The notes: generated by a model from the sequence alone, not told the origin. A DNA stretch of 64,000 nucleotides from Alloscardovia omnicolens DSM 21503 (GCF_000420505.1 NZ_ATVB01000001.1:173731-237730); one strand, 5' to 3'; positions 9,551-19,352 are shown, counted from the first letter of the stretch. Made by a program: numbers and translations.

Positions 9551-11053
9551 CTAAAGCTCAGAAATATCGTGTTGCGCATGTGCGGCAAGTAAAGCAGCAG
9601 CTAAAACGTTATCTACTTCGCACACGATATATGTTCCCTCATTGCGATACTCAATCTCGTGAACTATGCCATTTTCTCGAGCTTGAAAGATTAATTGTCC
9701 CTGATTATACGGTATGACTGCTTCTACACGAACACTTGGGGTAGGAAGCAAAGACTCCACATAATTATTGAGTTCTTCGATGCCGTCACTGCTTGCAGCA
9801 GATACAAAGAAAGCTTCAGGAGCTAACTGACGTAAACGTTCTAAAGCAGCGTCATCAATTAAATCAATCTTATTAAAAACAATAACCGTAGGCATGCCTG
9901 CTATAGAATCAATATCTTCTAAAACATCATTGACGGCATCGATTTGCGAGAACGGATCAGGATGAGAAGCATCAACAACATGCACAATAACATCCGACTG
10001 AGCAACCTCTTCAAGCGTTGATTTAAAAGCCTCAACAAGCTGAGTAGGTAATTTGCGCACGAAGCCAACAGTATCCACATACGTAAAGTTTCGCCCTTGA
10101 GCTGTTTGCGCACCGCGCACAGCAGTATCCAAAGTGGCAAACAGAGCGTTTTCTACGAGCTCGCTTGAACCAGTTAAACGGTTAATCAGTGACGATTTAC
10201 CTGCATTCGTATACCCCACAACTGCTACTGAAGGCAAACCAAAACGACGACGAGAGCCACGTTTGACTTCACGAGCAGGAGCCATCTGTTCGATTTGTTT
10301 ACGTAGCTTCGCCATTCGCGTGCGAATAACTCGACGATCCATTTCGATTTTTGTTTCACCAGGACCGCGCGAACCGATACCGCCAGCTTGTCCAGCAGCC
10401 TGACCACCAGCCTGACGAGACAGCGAGCCACCCCAACCGCGCAAACGTGGAAGCATGTATTCCATTTGAGCGAGTTCAACCTGAGCTTTTCCCTCACGAC
10501 TGGTTGCGTGTTGAGCGAAAATATCGAGGATAACAGCGGTACGATCAACTACGTGCACTTTCGTTACATCTTCTAAAGCGCGACGTTGGCTTGGAGGAAG
10601 ATCAGCATCCACAATTATCGTATCTGACTGTGTAGCAGCAACAATTCCAGCTACTTCGTTTGCTTTACCTGAACCGATGTATGTAGCTTTATCTGGACGT
10701 AAACGATGTTGCAGTACGCCATCAACGACGTCTGCACCTGCTGTTCGCGCTAGAGCAGCCAACTCGCGTAGTGATTCCTCAGCTTGTGCCAAGGTAGTTT
10801 CTCGGTTCGACCACACTCCCACGAGCACAACACGTTCCAAGCGAACCTTACGATATTCAACCTCAGTAATATCTTCTAGCTCACCGAGGCCTGTTACGTG
10901 ACGAAGTTTGTTACGCCCTTCGCGTTCTTCCCAAATTTGTTCGCCTGACAGTCCTTGAACTTCACGCGCAGCTTCATCGCCACGATGTTGGTCGAGCAGA
11001 ACTTCAGAGTGTTCCCCTAAGAAAGAAGTGGGTTCTAAGACCTTGTCTTCCAT
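9551..11053 (-). CDS. hflX: HflX, ribosome-associated GTPase
   Basis: 500-residue GTPase that splits stalled or hibernating ribosomes, mainly under heat or antibiotic stress. The N-terminal HflX domain (about 70-270) includes YIGSGKANE and the Gly-rich GSRGPGETKIE. The G domain follows: G1 GYTNAGKSS (about 280), DTVGF for G3, and NKID for G4. An acidic 60-residue N-terminal extension is typical of actinobacterial versions. GGAAAGGA precedes the ATG. It stands alone between ldh and the MFS gene. Confidence 0.96.
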   Translation of the reverse strand: MEDKVLEPTSFLGEHSEVLLDQHRGDEAAREVQGLSGEQIWEEREGRNKLRHVTGLGELEDITEVEYRKVRLERVVLVGVWSNRETTLAQAEESLRELAALARTAGADVVDGVLQHRLRPDKATYIGSGKANEVAGIVAATQSDTIIVDADLPPSQRRALEDVTKVHVVDRTAVILDIFAQHATSREGKAQVELAQMEYMLPRLRGWGGSLSRQAGGQAAGQAGGIGSRGPGETKIEMDRRVIRTRMAKLRKQIEQMAPAREVKRGSRRRFGLPSVAVVGYTNAGKSSLINRLTGSSELVENALFATLDTAVRGAQTAQGRNFTYVDTVGFVRKLPTQLVEAFKSTLEEVAQSDVIVHVVDASHPDPFSQIDAVNDVLEDIDSIAGMPTVIVFNKIDLIDDAALERLRQLAPEAFFVSAASSDGIEELNNYVESLLPTPSVRVEAVIPYNQGQLIFQARENGIVHEIEYRNEGTYIVCEVDNVLAAALLAAHAQHDISEL

Positions 11054-11095
11054 AAATCCTTTCCGTTACAACGCACATCTACTCCCTCTATAATA

Positions 11096-11128
11096 AAGCC
11101 ACCCGTATCACAAGAATACGAGTGGCTT
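11096..11128 (-). terminator. Hairpin downstream of the MFS gene
   Basis: Arms 11096-11108 and 11116-11128 (AAGCCACCCGTAT with one mismatch) lie between the MFS gene end and the hflX start. On the minus strand it is followed by an A/T-rich but not pure T tail. Confidence 0.7.
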
Positions 11129-11151
11129 AGCTGAGGGAATAACGCAAGAAA

Positions 11152-12546
11152 CTATGCAGTAATTTTCTTATGCGTACACATGTAAACAATGAAGCCAATA
11201 ACGACTACTGCGCCAGCACATAAGAACAACGTTGACATATTTGCTGCTACAGAGCCGTTAGCGATCAAACCTACATGAGACAAGGCATTCGACCCCATAA
11301 GAGTACCCAAAATCGCAATACCAATCGACGCTGTAGTGTTCATAAACAGATCGTTCATACCCACACCACGACCGGATTCATCTTGCGTAAGAGTTCCCAA
11401 AACGAGGGAAACGACTGGAGAATACAGCATACCTGCGCCTCCGTAGTACAAGCAGGCAGAAGCAGTCAGAGCCAAAGGTCCCATCGCCAAAACAAAAGCG
11501 CCGATAATAAAGCCTGAAGCCATCAAAATGCATGCAGTAATCATCGTGGCATGACGTCCAATTTTTCCAACAATCCAGCCGGAACTTGTGCCCACAATTG
11601 CAGCAACAATAAATGCCCACACAATGTAATGAGAGGCTGTGCTGGTATCCATCTTATATACTCCTGCTGCCACATTGTTGAACATTGGTGAGTAGAAGTA
11701 ATTTGGGAAGTAGAACAGCAAAATATAGCCTGTAGCAATCAACCAATTTGTATTCTTAAAGAACTCTGGTGCAACAAAAGGATGGCTAGCCTTATTAATA
11801 TACACAGCAAAAATAAGGAAAGCAGCAATAGCAGCGACCATATACCACCACTTCATATCAGAGAAGAAGAGAGCTAAGAAGGCTGCACCTAATCCGAAAA
11901 TAACAAAGCCCCACGCATCAACTTTCTCTCCCGTGCTGGATGTGTCAGGAAGATTCTTCAGCAAAATTGGCAGGAGCAAGATGGTAACAGTTGGAATCAG
12001 GAAGAGATAGGACCAGTGAATGGAGCTAAAGAAACCGGCTGCAAAAACGCCGATAGCTGCAGAGAACTGATAACCAGCAGTAAACAGACCAAAGAAAACA
12101 ACCTTTAACGATGACTTGAGATATTTGGTTGCTACAACAAGGAATGCAGAACCCGCAACCTGTTCACCTGCGGTTTGCAAGACGCGAGCAAAAATAACAA
12201 TCCACACATTAGGATGGAAGAAGTATCCAGCAACAAAGCCGAAAACCGAACCAATAAAAAGCGTAACAATACCAATAGTTACGAGCTTCCTCAAAGAAAC
12301 AAAGTCACCCAAAGAACCATAGACGAAGCACACAATCCCCAGAACAATACCTGGAATTGCTGTAATCATAGATGCTTGACTTCCAGCACCCACAGCCTGA
12401 CCAACCTGTTCGAAAACGAGGTTAAATCCCTGCAAGCACAAAGTTCCCAAAATAAAAGTAATCAACAGAGGAATCAAAGCAGTAACAGCCTGCTCGCTCG
12501 TCATAGCGGGAGATTTCTTCTCCACAAATGCATTCGAAAGTGCCAT
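11152..12546 (-). CDS. MFS transporter, probably nucleoside-linked
   Basis: 464-residue polytopic membrane protein. Twelve to fourteen hydrophobic segments can be traced, and loop motifs such as YGSLGDFVSLRK and FARVLQTAGEQV place it in the major facilitator superfamily, nearest the 14-segment DHA2/TetL-like layout. It lies 18 bp downstream of a nucleoside hydrolase gene and is clearly co-transcribed with it. Uptake of ribonucleosides is therefore a reasonable inference; drug or cation efflux is the alternative suggested by family alone. A terminator hairpin follows. Confidence 0.75.
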   Translation of the reverse strand: MALSNAFVEKKSPAMTSEQAVTALIPLLITFILGTLCLQGFNLVFEQVGQAVGAGSQASMITAIPGIVLGIVCFVYGSLGDFVSLRKLVTIGIVTLFIGSVFGFVAGYFFHPNVWIVIFARVLQTAGEQVAGSAFLVVATKYLKSSLKVVFFGLFTAGYQFSAAIGVFAAGFFSSIHWSYLFLIPTVTILLLPILLKNLPDTSSTGEKVDAWGFVIFGLGAAFLALFFSDMKWWYMVAAIAAFLIFAVYINKASHPFVAPEFFKNTNWLIATGYILLFYFPNYFYSPMFNNVAAGVYKMDTSTASHYIVWAFIVAAIVGTSSGWIVGKIGRHATMITACILMASGFIIGAFVLAMGPLALTASACLYYGGAGMLYSPVVSLVLGTLTQDESGRGVGMNDLFMNTTASIGIAILGTLMGSNALSHVGLIANGSVAANMSTLFLCAGAVVVIGFIVYMCTHKKITA

Positions 12547-12564
12547 AATCTTCTCTCCTACTCC

Positions 12565-13521
12565 TTAATGTTCTGCAACCAGAGTGCCAATTCGCGTCAT
12601 CAGTTCATGAACGAAACGCTCAACATCCACACCCACAGCAACCTTCATGGTTTTAACTGGATCGTTCAAACGCGTTTCATCACCAATAGTGCGACCGCGT
12701 GTAGCACCCTCAACATCTACCTTCATATTGATGTCGATCAAAGTAACCAAGCTCGGATCAATAGCAACAGCCACAGCCAAAGGATCATGCAAACCACAGC
12801 CACCCAAATGTGGAGATGTAGTTTCATAAGCTTTAATGTAATAATCAACCATATCCGCGTAGAATTTACCGGAATCTGTGCCGGTATCGCGCCACTTTTG
12901 CGTATCTTCATAACGCAGCAAGGTCTGAAGTGTCACATCCAAGCCAATCATCGTTACTGAAGCACCAGAGCGGAATAAAATATTGGCAGCTTCAGGATCT
13001 TGCGAAATATTTGCCTCAGTCCATGCATTCACATTGCCTGGAACAGTAAGAGCTCCACCCATAATCACGATATTGCCAATTTCATCGATAATACTCGGGT
13101 CTTTTTCTATTGCCGCAGCAATATTCGTATCAGGCCCTGTTGGTACATAGACTAAATCTTTGCCATACTTGTGCACAGATTCAATAATGAATTCGACAGC
13201 ATCTTGCTGCTCAACGTGACGTGGAGAATCTGGAATGTCAACATCTCCAATGCCATTCTTTCCGTGAATAAATGCCGAGATGTCGAGGACTTCGAAAGAT
13301 TCTGTGGAGCGCGAGTGATCAATACCGCGGAATACAGGAACTTCTGGATGCCCTAAAATATCGGTGATAGCTAAAGCATTACGGGTTCCTTGATCCATAA
13401 GTACATTGCCATAGGTTCCGGTAATACCGATAAGTTCCACTTCTGGACTTGCCAATGCGTAGGCAATCGCCATAGCATCGTCCACACCGGTATCGAGATC
13501 CAAAATCATCTTCTGAGACAT
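12565..13521 (-). CDS. Inosine-uridine preferring nucleoside hydrolase
   Basis: 318-residue ribonucleoside hydrolase that cleaves the N-glycosidic bond to give ribose and base. The metal-binding N-terminal signature LDLDTGVDDA is present, with D10, D14 and D15 in the positions known for this fold, and PTGPDTNIAAA and GGCGLHDPLAVA later (H-D pair near the C-terminus). ATG 13521 has AAAGGCGA upstream; a longer frame to 13575 has none. First gene of an operon with the MFS transporter, suggesting nucleoside salvage. A TATAAA box (13597-13602 complement) could be its -10. Confidence 0.93.
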   Translation of the reverse strand: MSQKMILDLDTGVDDAMAIAYALASPEVELIGITGTYGNVLMDQGTRNALAITDILGHPEVPVFRGIDHSRSTESFEVLDISAFIHGKNGIGDVDIPDSPRHVEQQDAVEFIIESVHKYGKDLVYVPTGPDTNIAAAIEKDPSIIDEIGNIVIMGGALTVPGNVNAWTEANISQDPEAANILFRSGASVTMIGLDVTLQTLLRYEDTQKWRDTGTDSGKFYADMVDYYIKAYETTSPHLGGCGLHDPLAVAVAIDPSLVTLIDINMKVDVEGATRGRTIGDETRLNDPVKTMKVAVGVDVERFVHELMTRIGTLVAEH

Positions 13522-13752
13522 AATATCGCCTTTCGGTTCTGCCGAGTATCCGATCAACGGCGAGTTTGCTGGCACTGCGAGATTTCATGGCGGGACTTTA
13601 TATCCCCTTCATGTCGTTCTTTATGCGTCACGATAATTGTTCATCACCGTTCATCACCGCATACATGCCGAACGAGCTTCACGCGCATCTCGTATGTGTC
13701 GTTGTGCAGGCCCTCCATCGATAAACCTACTCGCAACGCTCCCCATCTTTGG

Positions 13753-13764
13753 TTAAGCGTTTAA
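13753..13764. promoter_or_regulatory. Candidate LacI-family operator (TTAAGCGTTTAA)
   Basis: TTAA-N-CG-N-TTAA dyad with the central CG typical of LacI-family sites, 230 bp upstream of the nucleoside hydrolase. Bifidobacteria are known to control nucleoside and ribose genes with LacI-type regulators. The neighbouring palindrome carries similar TTAAGCGATTAA sequence, so this may instead be a fragment of that repeat. Confidence 0.35.
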
Positions 13765-13872
13765 TCAATCGGATAAGTGTATAGCATAGCACGTTTTTTG
13801 ATAGGTGGGGACACGTGTCGGGATACAGGTGACGAATGCAGGTGGCCAATACAGAGCCAAATGCAGGAGCCA

Positions 13873-13967
13873 CATTCTACTTAAGCGATTAATACATCCG
13901 ATATGCCAGTTTTGATGCACAAAAATGGCTTCATACGTGGCATAGCAGGTGCATTAATCACTTAAGT
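13873..13967. repeat. REP-like imperfect palindrome, copy 1
   Basis: An 89-bp imperfect palindrome (13879-13967): the left arm runs from ACTTAAGCGATTAATACATC to ATGCCAGTTTTGA, and the right arm is its near-complement ending CACTTAAGT. A second copy of the same sequence lies at 51322-51415, sharing the central CAAAAATGGCTTCA and both arms. Confidence 0.75.
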
Positions 13968-14267
13968 TGCCCCTGAGCACAAAAACTCAATCCAAACGCG
14001 AAATACGTGCTCCGCTTATCATCGCCTAAACCCTATTATGTTCTCTCACAGCTCTTCTCATAACGATATTTCGCCCGGATTTTGTACAATTTTCACAGAG
14101 AAATACTGCGGTTATCATATGCATCCGTGCGCTAAAGGGGCGCCACAAACGCAACACAGAGATTAGCGCAGAAAGCAGTCCGTAAAATGCGTAAAAAGCA
14201 AAAGCAGCGCATAGCAGTAGAAAACAGCAGAAAACAGCAGCAAGCAGCAGAATAGACAGGACATTCA

Positions 14268-15005
14268 GTGAGCAAGAAAAACAGTCTGAACAAGCCAAAC
14301 GAACAGTACTTTAGCGCACAACCATCAACCGAAGATGAGCGCAAAAACATAACTGTTTCTCTACGCGGAACTGACTACGAGGTAACCGTATCTCGCAGTG
14401 TTTTCTCCACACATCGTCTTGATTTGGGGACGAAGGTGCTGCTTGACCGCATTCCTTCACCCGATTATCTAGACGATACAGGTGCACAGCACGCGCCACA
14501 CATCCTTGATATTGGATGCGGTTGGGGTCCCATCAGCATCGCAGCCGCAGCCGAAGCTCCACAAAACGCTGTGGTATGGGCTCTTGACGTCAATGAGCGT
14601 GCCGTAGAGCTTACGGATCTCAACGCAAAACGCGCCGGGTATACCAACGTGCGAGCAGGTACAGCAGAAAGTTTCGCTGCATCTTATGCCCAAGAGTGGA
14701 GCAACGTTACTTTCGATCTTATGTGGTCTAACCCGCCAATTCGCATTGGAAAGAATGATTTACACACTCTCCTACTCACTTATCTGCCACGCCTGACTGT
14801 GGGCGGTCATGCTTTTATGGTGGTGCAAAAACATTTGGGCGCTGATTCGCTGATGTCGTGGCTCGACGAGAATCTCAACGCAACCGAATCGACAGGGACA
14901 TCGACAGGAACATCAACTGCAACAGAAGAACGCCCTGCATTTGCAGTTTCGAAATTCGCTTCTGCCAAGGGCTACCGCATTATTGAGGTGGAGCACCTAC
15001 ACTAA
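14268..15005 (+). CDS. RsmC/RlmG-like class I SAM methyltransferase
   Basis: 245-residue methyltransferase of the MTS family (small domain), which includes the guanine-N2 rRNA methylases RsmC and RlmG. The GTG start at 14268 has AGGA eight bases upstream. After a short N-terminal part ending in FSTHRLDLGTKVLLD, the SAM site ILDIGCGWGPISIAAA lies at about 79-94 and the substrate motif SNPPIRIG at about 155-162. Such single-domain actinobacterial versions are usually annotated only as methyltransferase; the exact rRNA position is unknown. A Thr/Ser/Gly repeat (STGTSTGTST) interrupts the C-terminal part. Confidence 0.8.
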   Translation: MSKKNSLNKPNEQYFSAQPSTEDERKNITVSLRGTDYEVTVSRSVFSTHRLDLGTKVLLDRIPSPDYLDDTGAQHAPHILDIGCGWGPISIAAAAEAPQNAVVWALDVNERAVELTDLNAKRAGYTNVRAGTAESFAASYAQEWSNVTFDLMWSNPPIRIGKNDLHTLLLTYLPRLTVGGHAFMVVQKHLGADSLMSWLDENLNATESTGTSTGTSTATEERPAFAVSKFASAKGYRIIEVEHLH

Positions 15006-15020
15006 ATACCCGCACTAAAT

Positions 15021-15110
15021 GCCCACACTAAACGGCAGGATAAGTGCTCATACAAAACGCTCGCGATACTCCACCGCACCAAAAGCCCGCGCTAAGCGGC
15101 AAGTTAAGTA
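15021..15110 (+). repeat. Imperfect 26-bp direct repeat pair
   Basis: Two related units, GCCCACACTAAACGGCAGG (15021 onward) and GCCCGCGCTAAGCGGCAAG (15085 onward), each followed by a TAAGT motif, lie 64 bp apart between the methyltransferase and hrpA. Smaller CGCACTAA pieces surround them. Confidence 0.5.
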
Positions 15111-15141
15111 ACAAGATAACCGCTCGCACTAAGCACACACT

Positions 15142-18100
15142 ATGAATACCACTATGAACGATAATATAAGCACACCATCAGTAGCCAAGGATTCACTGCA
15201 CTTTAGCTATCCCGATGCTCTGCCAGTATCTCACAGCTTGTCCGAGATTACGCAGGCAGTGCGCAACTCACAGGTTGTTATTGTTTCAGGACAAACTGGT
15301 TCGGGTAAAACAACACAAATTCCGAAAATGCTGTTGGATATGGGTCGCGGTTCGCATGGTAAAAAAGTTATCGTTACCCAACCTCGCCGTATTGCTGCGC
15401 GTTCTGTAGCCGAACGTATTAGCGAGGAACTGCACACTAAGCTGGGCGATCAGGTGGGCTACCGCGTGCGTTTTACCGATGAAAGTTCAGCTCAAACCCG
15501 CTTGGTTATTGCCACTGACGGTATTTTGCTCGCTCATATTCAGCATGATCCGCTTTTAAGTGCCTACGACACCATTATGATTGATGAGGCACATGAGCGT
15601 AGCTTAAATATTGATTTTTTGCTTGGTTATATTACCGCTTTGCTTCCAAAACGCCCTGATTTGAAGCTTATTATTACCTCAGCAACCATCGATTCGCAGA
15701 AATTTCAGGAACATTTTGCTGCGGTTTTAGGCAAAAACGTTCCGATTATTGAGGTAAGCGGACGTACTTACCCTGTTCAGATTGTGTATGAACCTGTGGG
15801 CTCTGCCCCCTCTGTTGTGCGTAACCTCAGTGCTTTCAATGGTTTGAACAATACCACTGATGCTAACTCTTCCGATGACGATATGATGGTTTCAACTGCT
15901 GTAGCACGCGCCTGCGCTCAGCTGGTTGTTCATTCCACTCATACTAACGGCCCACGCGATATTTTGGTATTCGCGGCTGGCGAGCGCGATATACGTGAGT
16001 ATGAGCAGGCTATTCGTCGCGCTTTTGGCGCACGAGCTAGTGATGCTAAACGTTCAGATTTCATTGAGATTGTGCCTCTTTTCGCTAGATTGAGCGCGAA
16101 AGAACAGCATAAGATTTTTGAAGCGCATACGCATCAACGTATTATTTTGGCGACGAACGTGGCGGAAACCTCCTTAACTGTTCCAGGAATTCGCTATGTG
16201 GTTGATCCTGGTTTTGCTCGTATTTCTCGTTATTCGAAGACTGCGAAAGTGCAGCGTTTGCCTATTGAACCGATTTCTCAGGCGAGCGCTAATCAGCGTT
16301 CTGGACGTTGCGGTCGTATTGCTGATGGTCTAACAATTCGTTTGTATTCGTCTGAAGATTTCGAGTCGCGTCCTGCTTTTACCGATCCTGAGATTGTACG
16401 TACCTCTTTGGGATCAGTTGTTTTGCAGATGCTGGCTGTGGGCGTAGCTCATACAGCAGATGATGTGACTCATTTTGGTTTTATTGATTCGCCCGATATG
16501 CGCGCGGTAAGCGACGGTTTTAATGAACTGTTAGAGTTGCGCGCCATTAAGCGCGTCACGTCTCGGCGTTCACGTTCGCAAACTTCACAGCGTTCGAACA
16601 CTTCTGTGGTTCTCACGCGTATTGGTAAACAGTTGGCACGTATTCCTGTAGATGTGCGTTTAGCACGCATGATTATTGAGGCGAGCCGTTCCACCCCAGA
16701 TACACTTGCCGCTATTCTGATTATTGTGGCCTTTTTGAGCGTGCAAGATCCGCGTGAACGTCCTGAAGAGCAAAGAGAGGAAGCAGACCGCATTCATAAA
16801 CGTTTTGCAGATGCATCTTCCGACTTCCTCACTGCTTTGAATTTGTGGATGTTTTTCTATAACCCTGAGCACAAGCTATCGAGTTCGTCCATGCGTAAGC
16901 TGTGCCGCTCTGAGTTTGTTCATTTTATGCGCATGAGGCAATGGCATGACTTGTATGAACAGCTCAGTAGCGTATGCAAGGAGATGAAGTGGACTGTTGG
17001 TACAGTTCATCCACTTAGGCAACCAAGTGAGCAGATTCTTGCTCTTCCTCAGGCTCAGCAGGCTTCCGGTGCGCTAGCCTACTCGTGGGATGGTGATTCT
17101 ATTCACCGTGCTATGCTTGCTGGCTTACTTTCGAGCATGGGTATGCAGGTGGTGAGGGAGCCGAAAGCTTCACAGTTTGCAGGCTTAAAGGGCGCTGCTC
17201 GGGCTCGTGCTATGAAACGAGCAGCAAAGATGGCGAAGAACGATTATCAGGGTGCGCGTGGAACGCATTTTGCTCTTTTCCCTGCTTCTTCTGTAGCATC
17301 ATCTACCCCAGCATGGGTTATGGCTGCTGAGCTTGTTGAAACTTCGCGTTTATGGGCGCGTTCCTGTGCTGCGATTGATCCTGCTTGGGCGTATGATCTT
17401 GCTAAAGATTTAACACGCACCTCGTATGGAGCTCCTCACTGGTCTGGTTCGGCTGGTAGTGCTGTAGCATCGTCTACAATTCATTTGTATGGTTTACCGA
17501 TTATTACCGATAAAACTGTGCAATGGGGTCGTATTAACCCTGCTGAAGCTCGCGACCTATTAATTCGTCAGGGTCTGATTGAAGGCGATATTACGCGCCG
17601 CTTCGCTGGAGACGAGTTTATTCAGTCGAATATGGATGTGCTGGAGCAGGCTCAAGAAGAAACGCATCGTACGCGCGTAATTGCTGATGTAGTCTCTGAT
17701 CAAGATCTCTATGATTTTTATGATCATGTTCTTCCTTCCACTATTACGAGCGTCGCACAGTTAGCTCATTGGTGGAAAACGGAACGTCATGAGCATCCTC
17801 ATCTCTTGACTTTTAATCCTGATAAAGTTGAGCGTTTACAAAACACTCAATCAACGGATTTAGCGGATTATCCAGACCGCTGGCATGTGCGCGGTAGTGA
17901 TGGTACTGCTTTTGCTTTTAAATTAAGCTATAAATATGATCCACATGCTGAAGATGATGGCGTAACCGTGCATATTCCTCTGTCTGCTTTATTGCGTGTG
18001 CAAGACAGTGATTTTACATGGACTGTTCCCGGAATTCTTGACGATTTGATTGTGCACACTATTAAGTCACTTCCTAAAGCTTTGCGCGTGCAGTTCGTTC

Positions 18101-19248
18101 CTGCTCCCCAAACCGCACAGAAAATTCGTGCTGTATTAGATGAACGTTTTACTGCTTTTCCAGGTAGCGAGCAGGCTTTAGATGAGCAAATCCCTGACTT
18201 TACGCATGCTTTTACTCAGGCTGCGATTTCTGTGACTAATGCGCAACTGCATCCTGAAGATTTTAGTCGAGATCAAATTGAACGTTTGCCTGGTTTTGTG
18301 CGCCTGAATTTTGCCGTGGAGTCAGATCCTGTACGTTCTGCACGCGGAAAAATCAAAAGGAAAGCTCAGGTTCTTGCCACGTCAAAAAGTTTGAGCGATC
18401 TGCAGCAACGTTTTAGCTCTCAAGCGCAAAAATCAGCGCGACACACGATTTCTCGTCAAGCTCAGCAGGCAAGCCAAGCCGGTCAAGAAGTCAAACGTGT
18501 TGATTTGCTCCATAACGCAGGCGTAACAACTCAGTTACGTCAAGATATGCTATGGTCAAGCGCTCTCGATGCTGTAAAACTTCCTGCAGATCGTATTCGC
18601 TCACGTTGGCTCGGCACAGAAGCGTTGATTTTGGCGTCTGCGCCGTACTCGTCTATAGACGCTTGCATAAATGATATGCAGATGGCTGCGGTTAAGCGTT
18701 TACTGCCACATATTGAGTCTATTGATTCAGACCGTGCTTTAGCTGAAGATATTTCCGGTATTATCAACGTATTTGAGGATACTGTTTATGCAGTTGCACG
18801 CGATGTTATGCAGATTTTGCAGTCCTTTGCTGCTGTTGAGCAGTTAGTATCTGGTACGGCAGATTTACCGCTTTTATCTGTTCTGCAGTCTGTGCACGCT
18901 CATGCTCATGCTCTGGTTAATGATGGTTTTATTGCGCGTACTCCTGCTGACTCTTTGCCGCGCATCGCTCGCTATTTGAAAGCTGACTGCTTGCGTATAG
19001 AGAAAGCGAAGGTTAATAAAGACCGCGATGTGCAGTGGGCTTGGCAGGCAGATGAAGCGTATCAGCTTGTTCAGTCTGCCAGAGCTCGGGCTGATAAAAC
19101 CCCGGCAGGGCCTGTTCATGATTCTGCTGAACATACTGCTGAACAGGTGCGTTGGATGTATGAAGAATTCCTTGTATCCTTATGGGCGCAGGAATATGGA
19201 ACAGCGTATCCTGTCAGTTTGAAGAGATTGCGCAAAGCTATGGATTAA
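15142..19248 (+). CDS. hrpA: HrpA, DEAH-box ATP-dependent RNA helicase
   Basis: 1368-residue superfamily 2 RNA helicase, linked in other bacteria to rescue of stalled ribosomes and mRNA processing. Walker A GQTGSGKTT is at about 50-58 and the DEAH motif (IDEAHERS) at about 147-154, followed by ITSATID and the conserved QRSGRCGRIADG of motif VI. The helicase-associated and OB regions follow, then the long C-terminal DUF3418 domain that defines HrpA. Length matches the 1300-residue family norm. Either of two nearby ATGs (15142, 15154) could be used; no clear ribosome site is visible. A terminator follows. Confidence 0.95.
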   Translation: MNTTMNDNISTPSVAKDSLHFSYPDALPVSHSLSEITQAVRNSQVVIVSGQTGSGKTTQIPKMLLDMGRGSHGKKVIVTQPRRIAARSVAERISEELHTKLGDQVGYRVRFTDESSAQTRLVIATDGILLAHIQHDPLLSAYDTIMIDEAHERSLNIDFLLGYITALLPKRPDLKLIITSATIDSQKFQEHFAAVLGKNVPIIEVSGRTYPVQIVYEPVGSAPSVVRNLSAFNGLNNTTDANSSDDDMMVSTAVARACAQLVVHSTHTNGPRDILVFAAGERDIREYEQAIRRAFGARASDAKRSDFIEIVPLFARLSAKEQHKIFEAHTHQRIILATNVAETSLTVPGIRYVVDPGFARISRYSKTAKVQRLPIEPISQASANQRSGRCGRIADGLTIRLYSSEDFESRPAFTDPEIVRTSLGSVVLQMLAVGVAHTADDVTHFGFIDSPDMRAVSDGFNELLELRAIKRVTSRRSRSQTSQRSNTSVVLTRIGKQLARIPVDVRLARMIIEASRSTPDTLAAILIIVAFLSVQDPRERPEEQREEADRIHKRFADASSDFLTALNLWMFFYNPEHKLSSSSMRKLCRSEFVHFMRMRQWHDLYEQLSSVCKEMKWTVGTVHPLRQPSEQILALPQAQQASGALAYSWDGDSIHRAMLAGLLSSMGMQVVREPKASQFAGLKGAARARAMKRAAKMAKNDYQGARGTHFALFPASSVASSTPAWVMAAELVETSRLWARSCAAIDPAWAYDLAKDLTRTSYGAPHWSGSAGSAVASSTIHLYGLPIITDKTVQWGRINPAEARDLLIRQGLIEGDITRRFAGDEFIQSNMDVLEQAQEETHRTRVIADVVSDQDLYDFYDHVLPSTITSVAQLAHWWKTERHEHPHLLTFNPDKVERLQNTQSTDLADYPDRWHVRGSDGTAFAFKLSYKYDPHAEDDGVTVHIPLSALLRVQDSDFTWTVPGILDDLIVHTIKSLPKALRVQFVPAPQTAQKIRAVLDERFTAFPGSEQALDEQIPDFTHAFTQAAISVTNAQLHPEDFSRDQIERLPGFVRLNFAVESDPVRSARGKIKRKAQVLATSKSLSDLQQRFSSQAQKSARHTISRQAQQASQAGQEVKRVDLLHNAGVTTQLRQDMLWSSALDAVKLPADRIRSRWLGTEALILASAPYSSIDACINDMQMAAVKRLLPHIESIDSDRALAEDISGIINVFEDTVYAVARDVMQILQSFAAVEQLVSGTADLPLLSVLQSVHAHAHALVNDGFIARTPADSLPRIARYLKADCLRIEKAKVNKDRDVQWAWQADEAYQLVQSARARADKTPAGPVHDSAEHTAEQVRWMYEEFLVSLWAQEYGTAYPVSLKRLRKAMD

Positions 19249-19313
19249 TAGCTACTTCGGATTTCAGCAGGAGTTACCTCTACTGCATGCGTTATATTCG
19301 AAATCGAAAGCAA

Positions 19314-19344
19314 AGGGCTGTAACACTGTTCGTGTTACAGCCCT
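19314..19344. terminator. Bidirectional terminator between hrpA and glnA
   Basis: Perfect 13-bp arms (AGGGCTGTAACAC, 19314-19326 and 19332-19344) with a TGTTC loop, followed by AATAATAATTA, between the convergent hrpA and glnA. Confidence 0.9.
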
Positions 19345-19352
19345 AATAATAA

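Larger units (their letters stand above)
13522..14267. other. Intergenic region with palindromes, no gene seen
   Basis: About 745 bp between divergent genes. No frame looks coding on either strand. It holds a tandem GTTCATCACC pair (13639-13658), a LacI-type dyad at 13753-13764, an 89-bp imperfect palindrome at 13879-13967, and CAGCAG-rich simple sequence just before the downstream GTG start. Confidence 0.7.

Noticed and set aside
12175..12960. 261-codon plus-strand frame across the MFS and nucleoside hydrolase genes
   Set aside because: Spans two real minus-strand genes; Asn/Gln/Ser/His-rich shadow.
13881..13965. Two more LacI operators (TTAAGCGATTAA, TTAATCACTTAA)
   Set aside because: They are the outer ends of the long palindrome, which also has a distant copy, so a repeat element explains them better.
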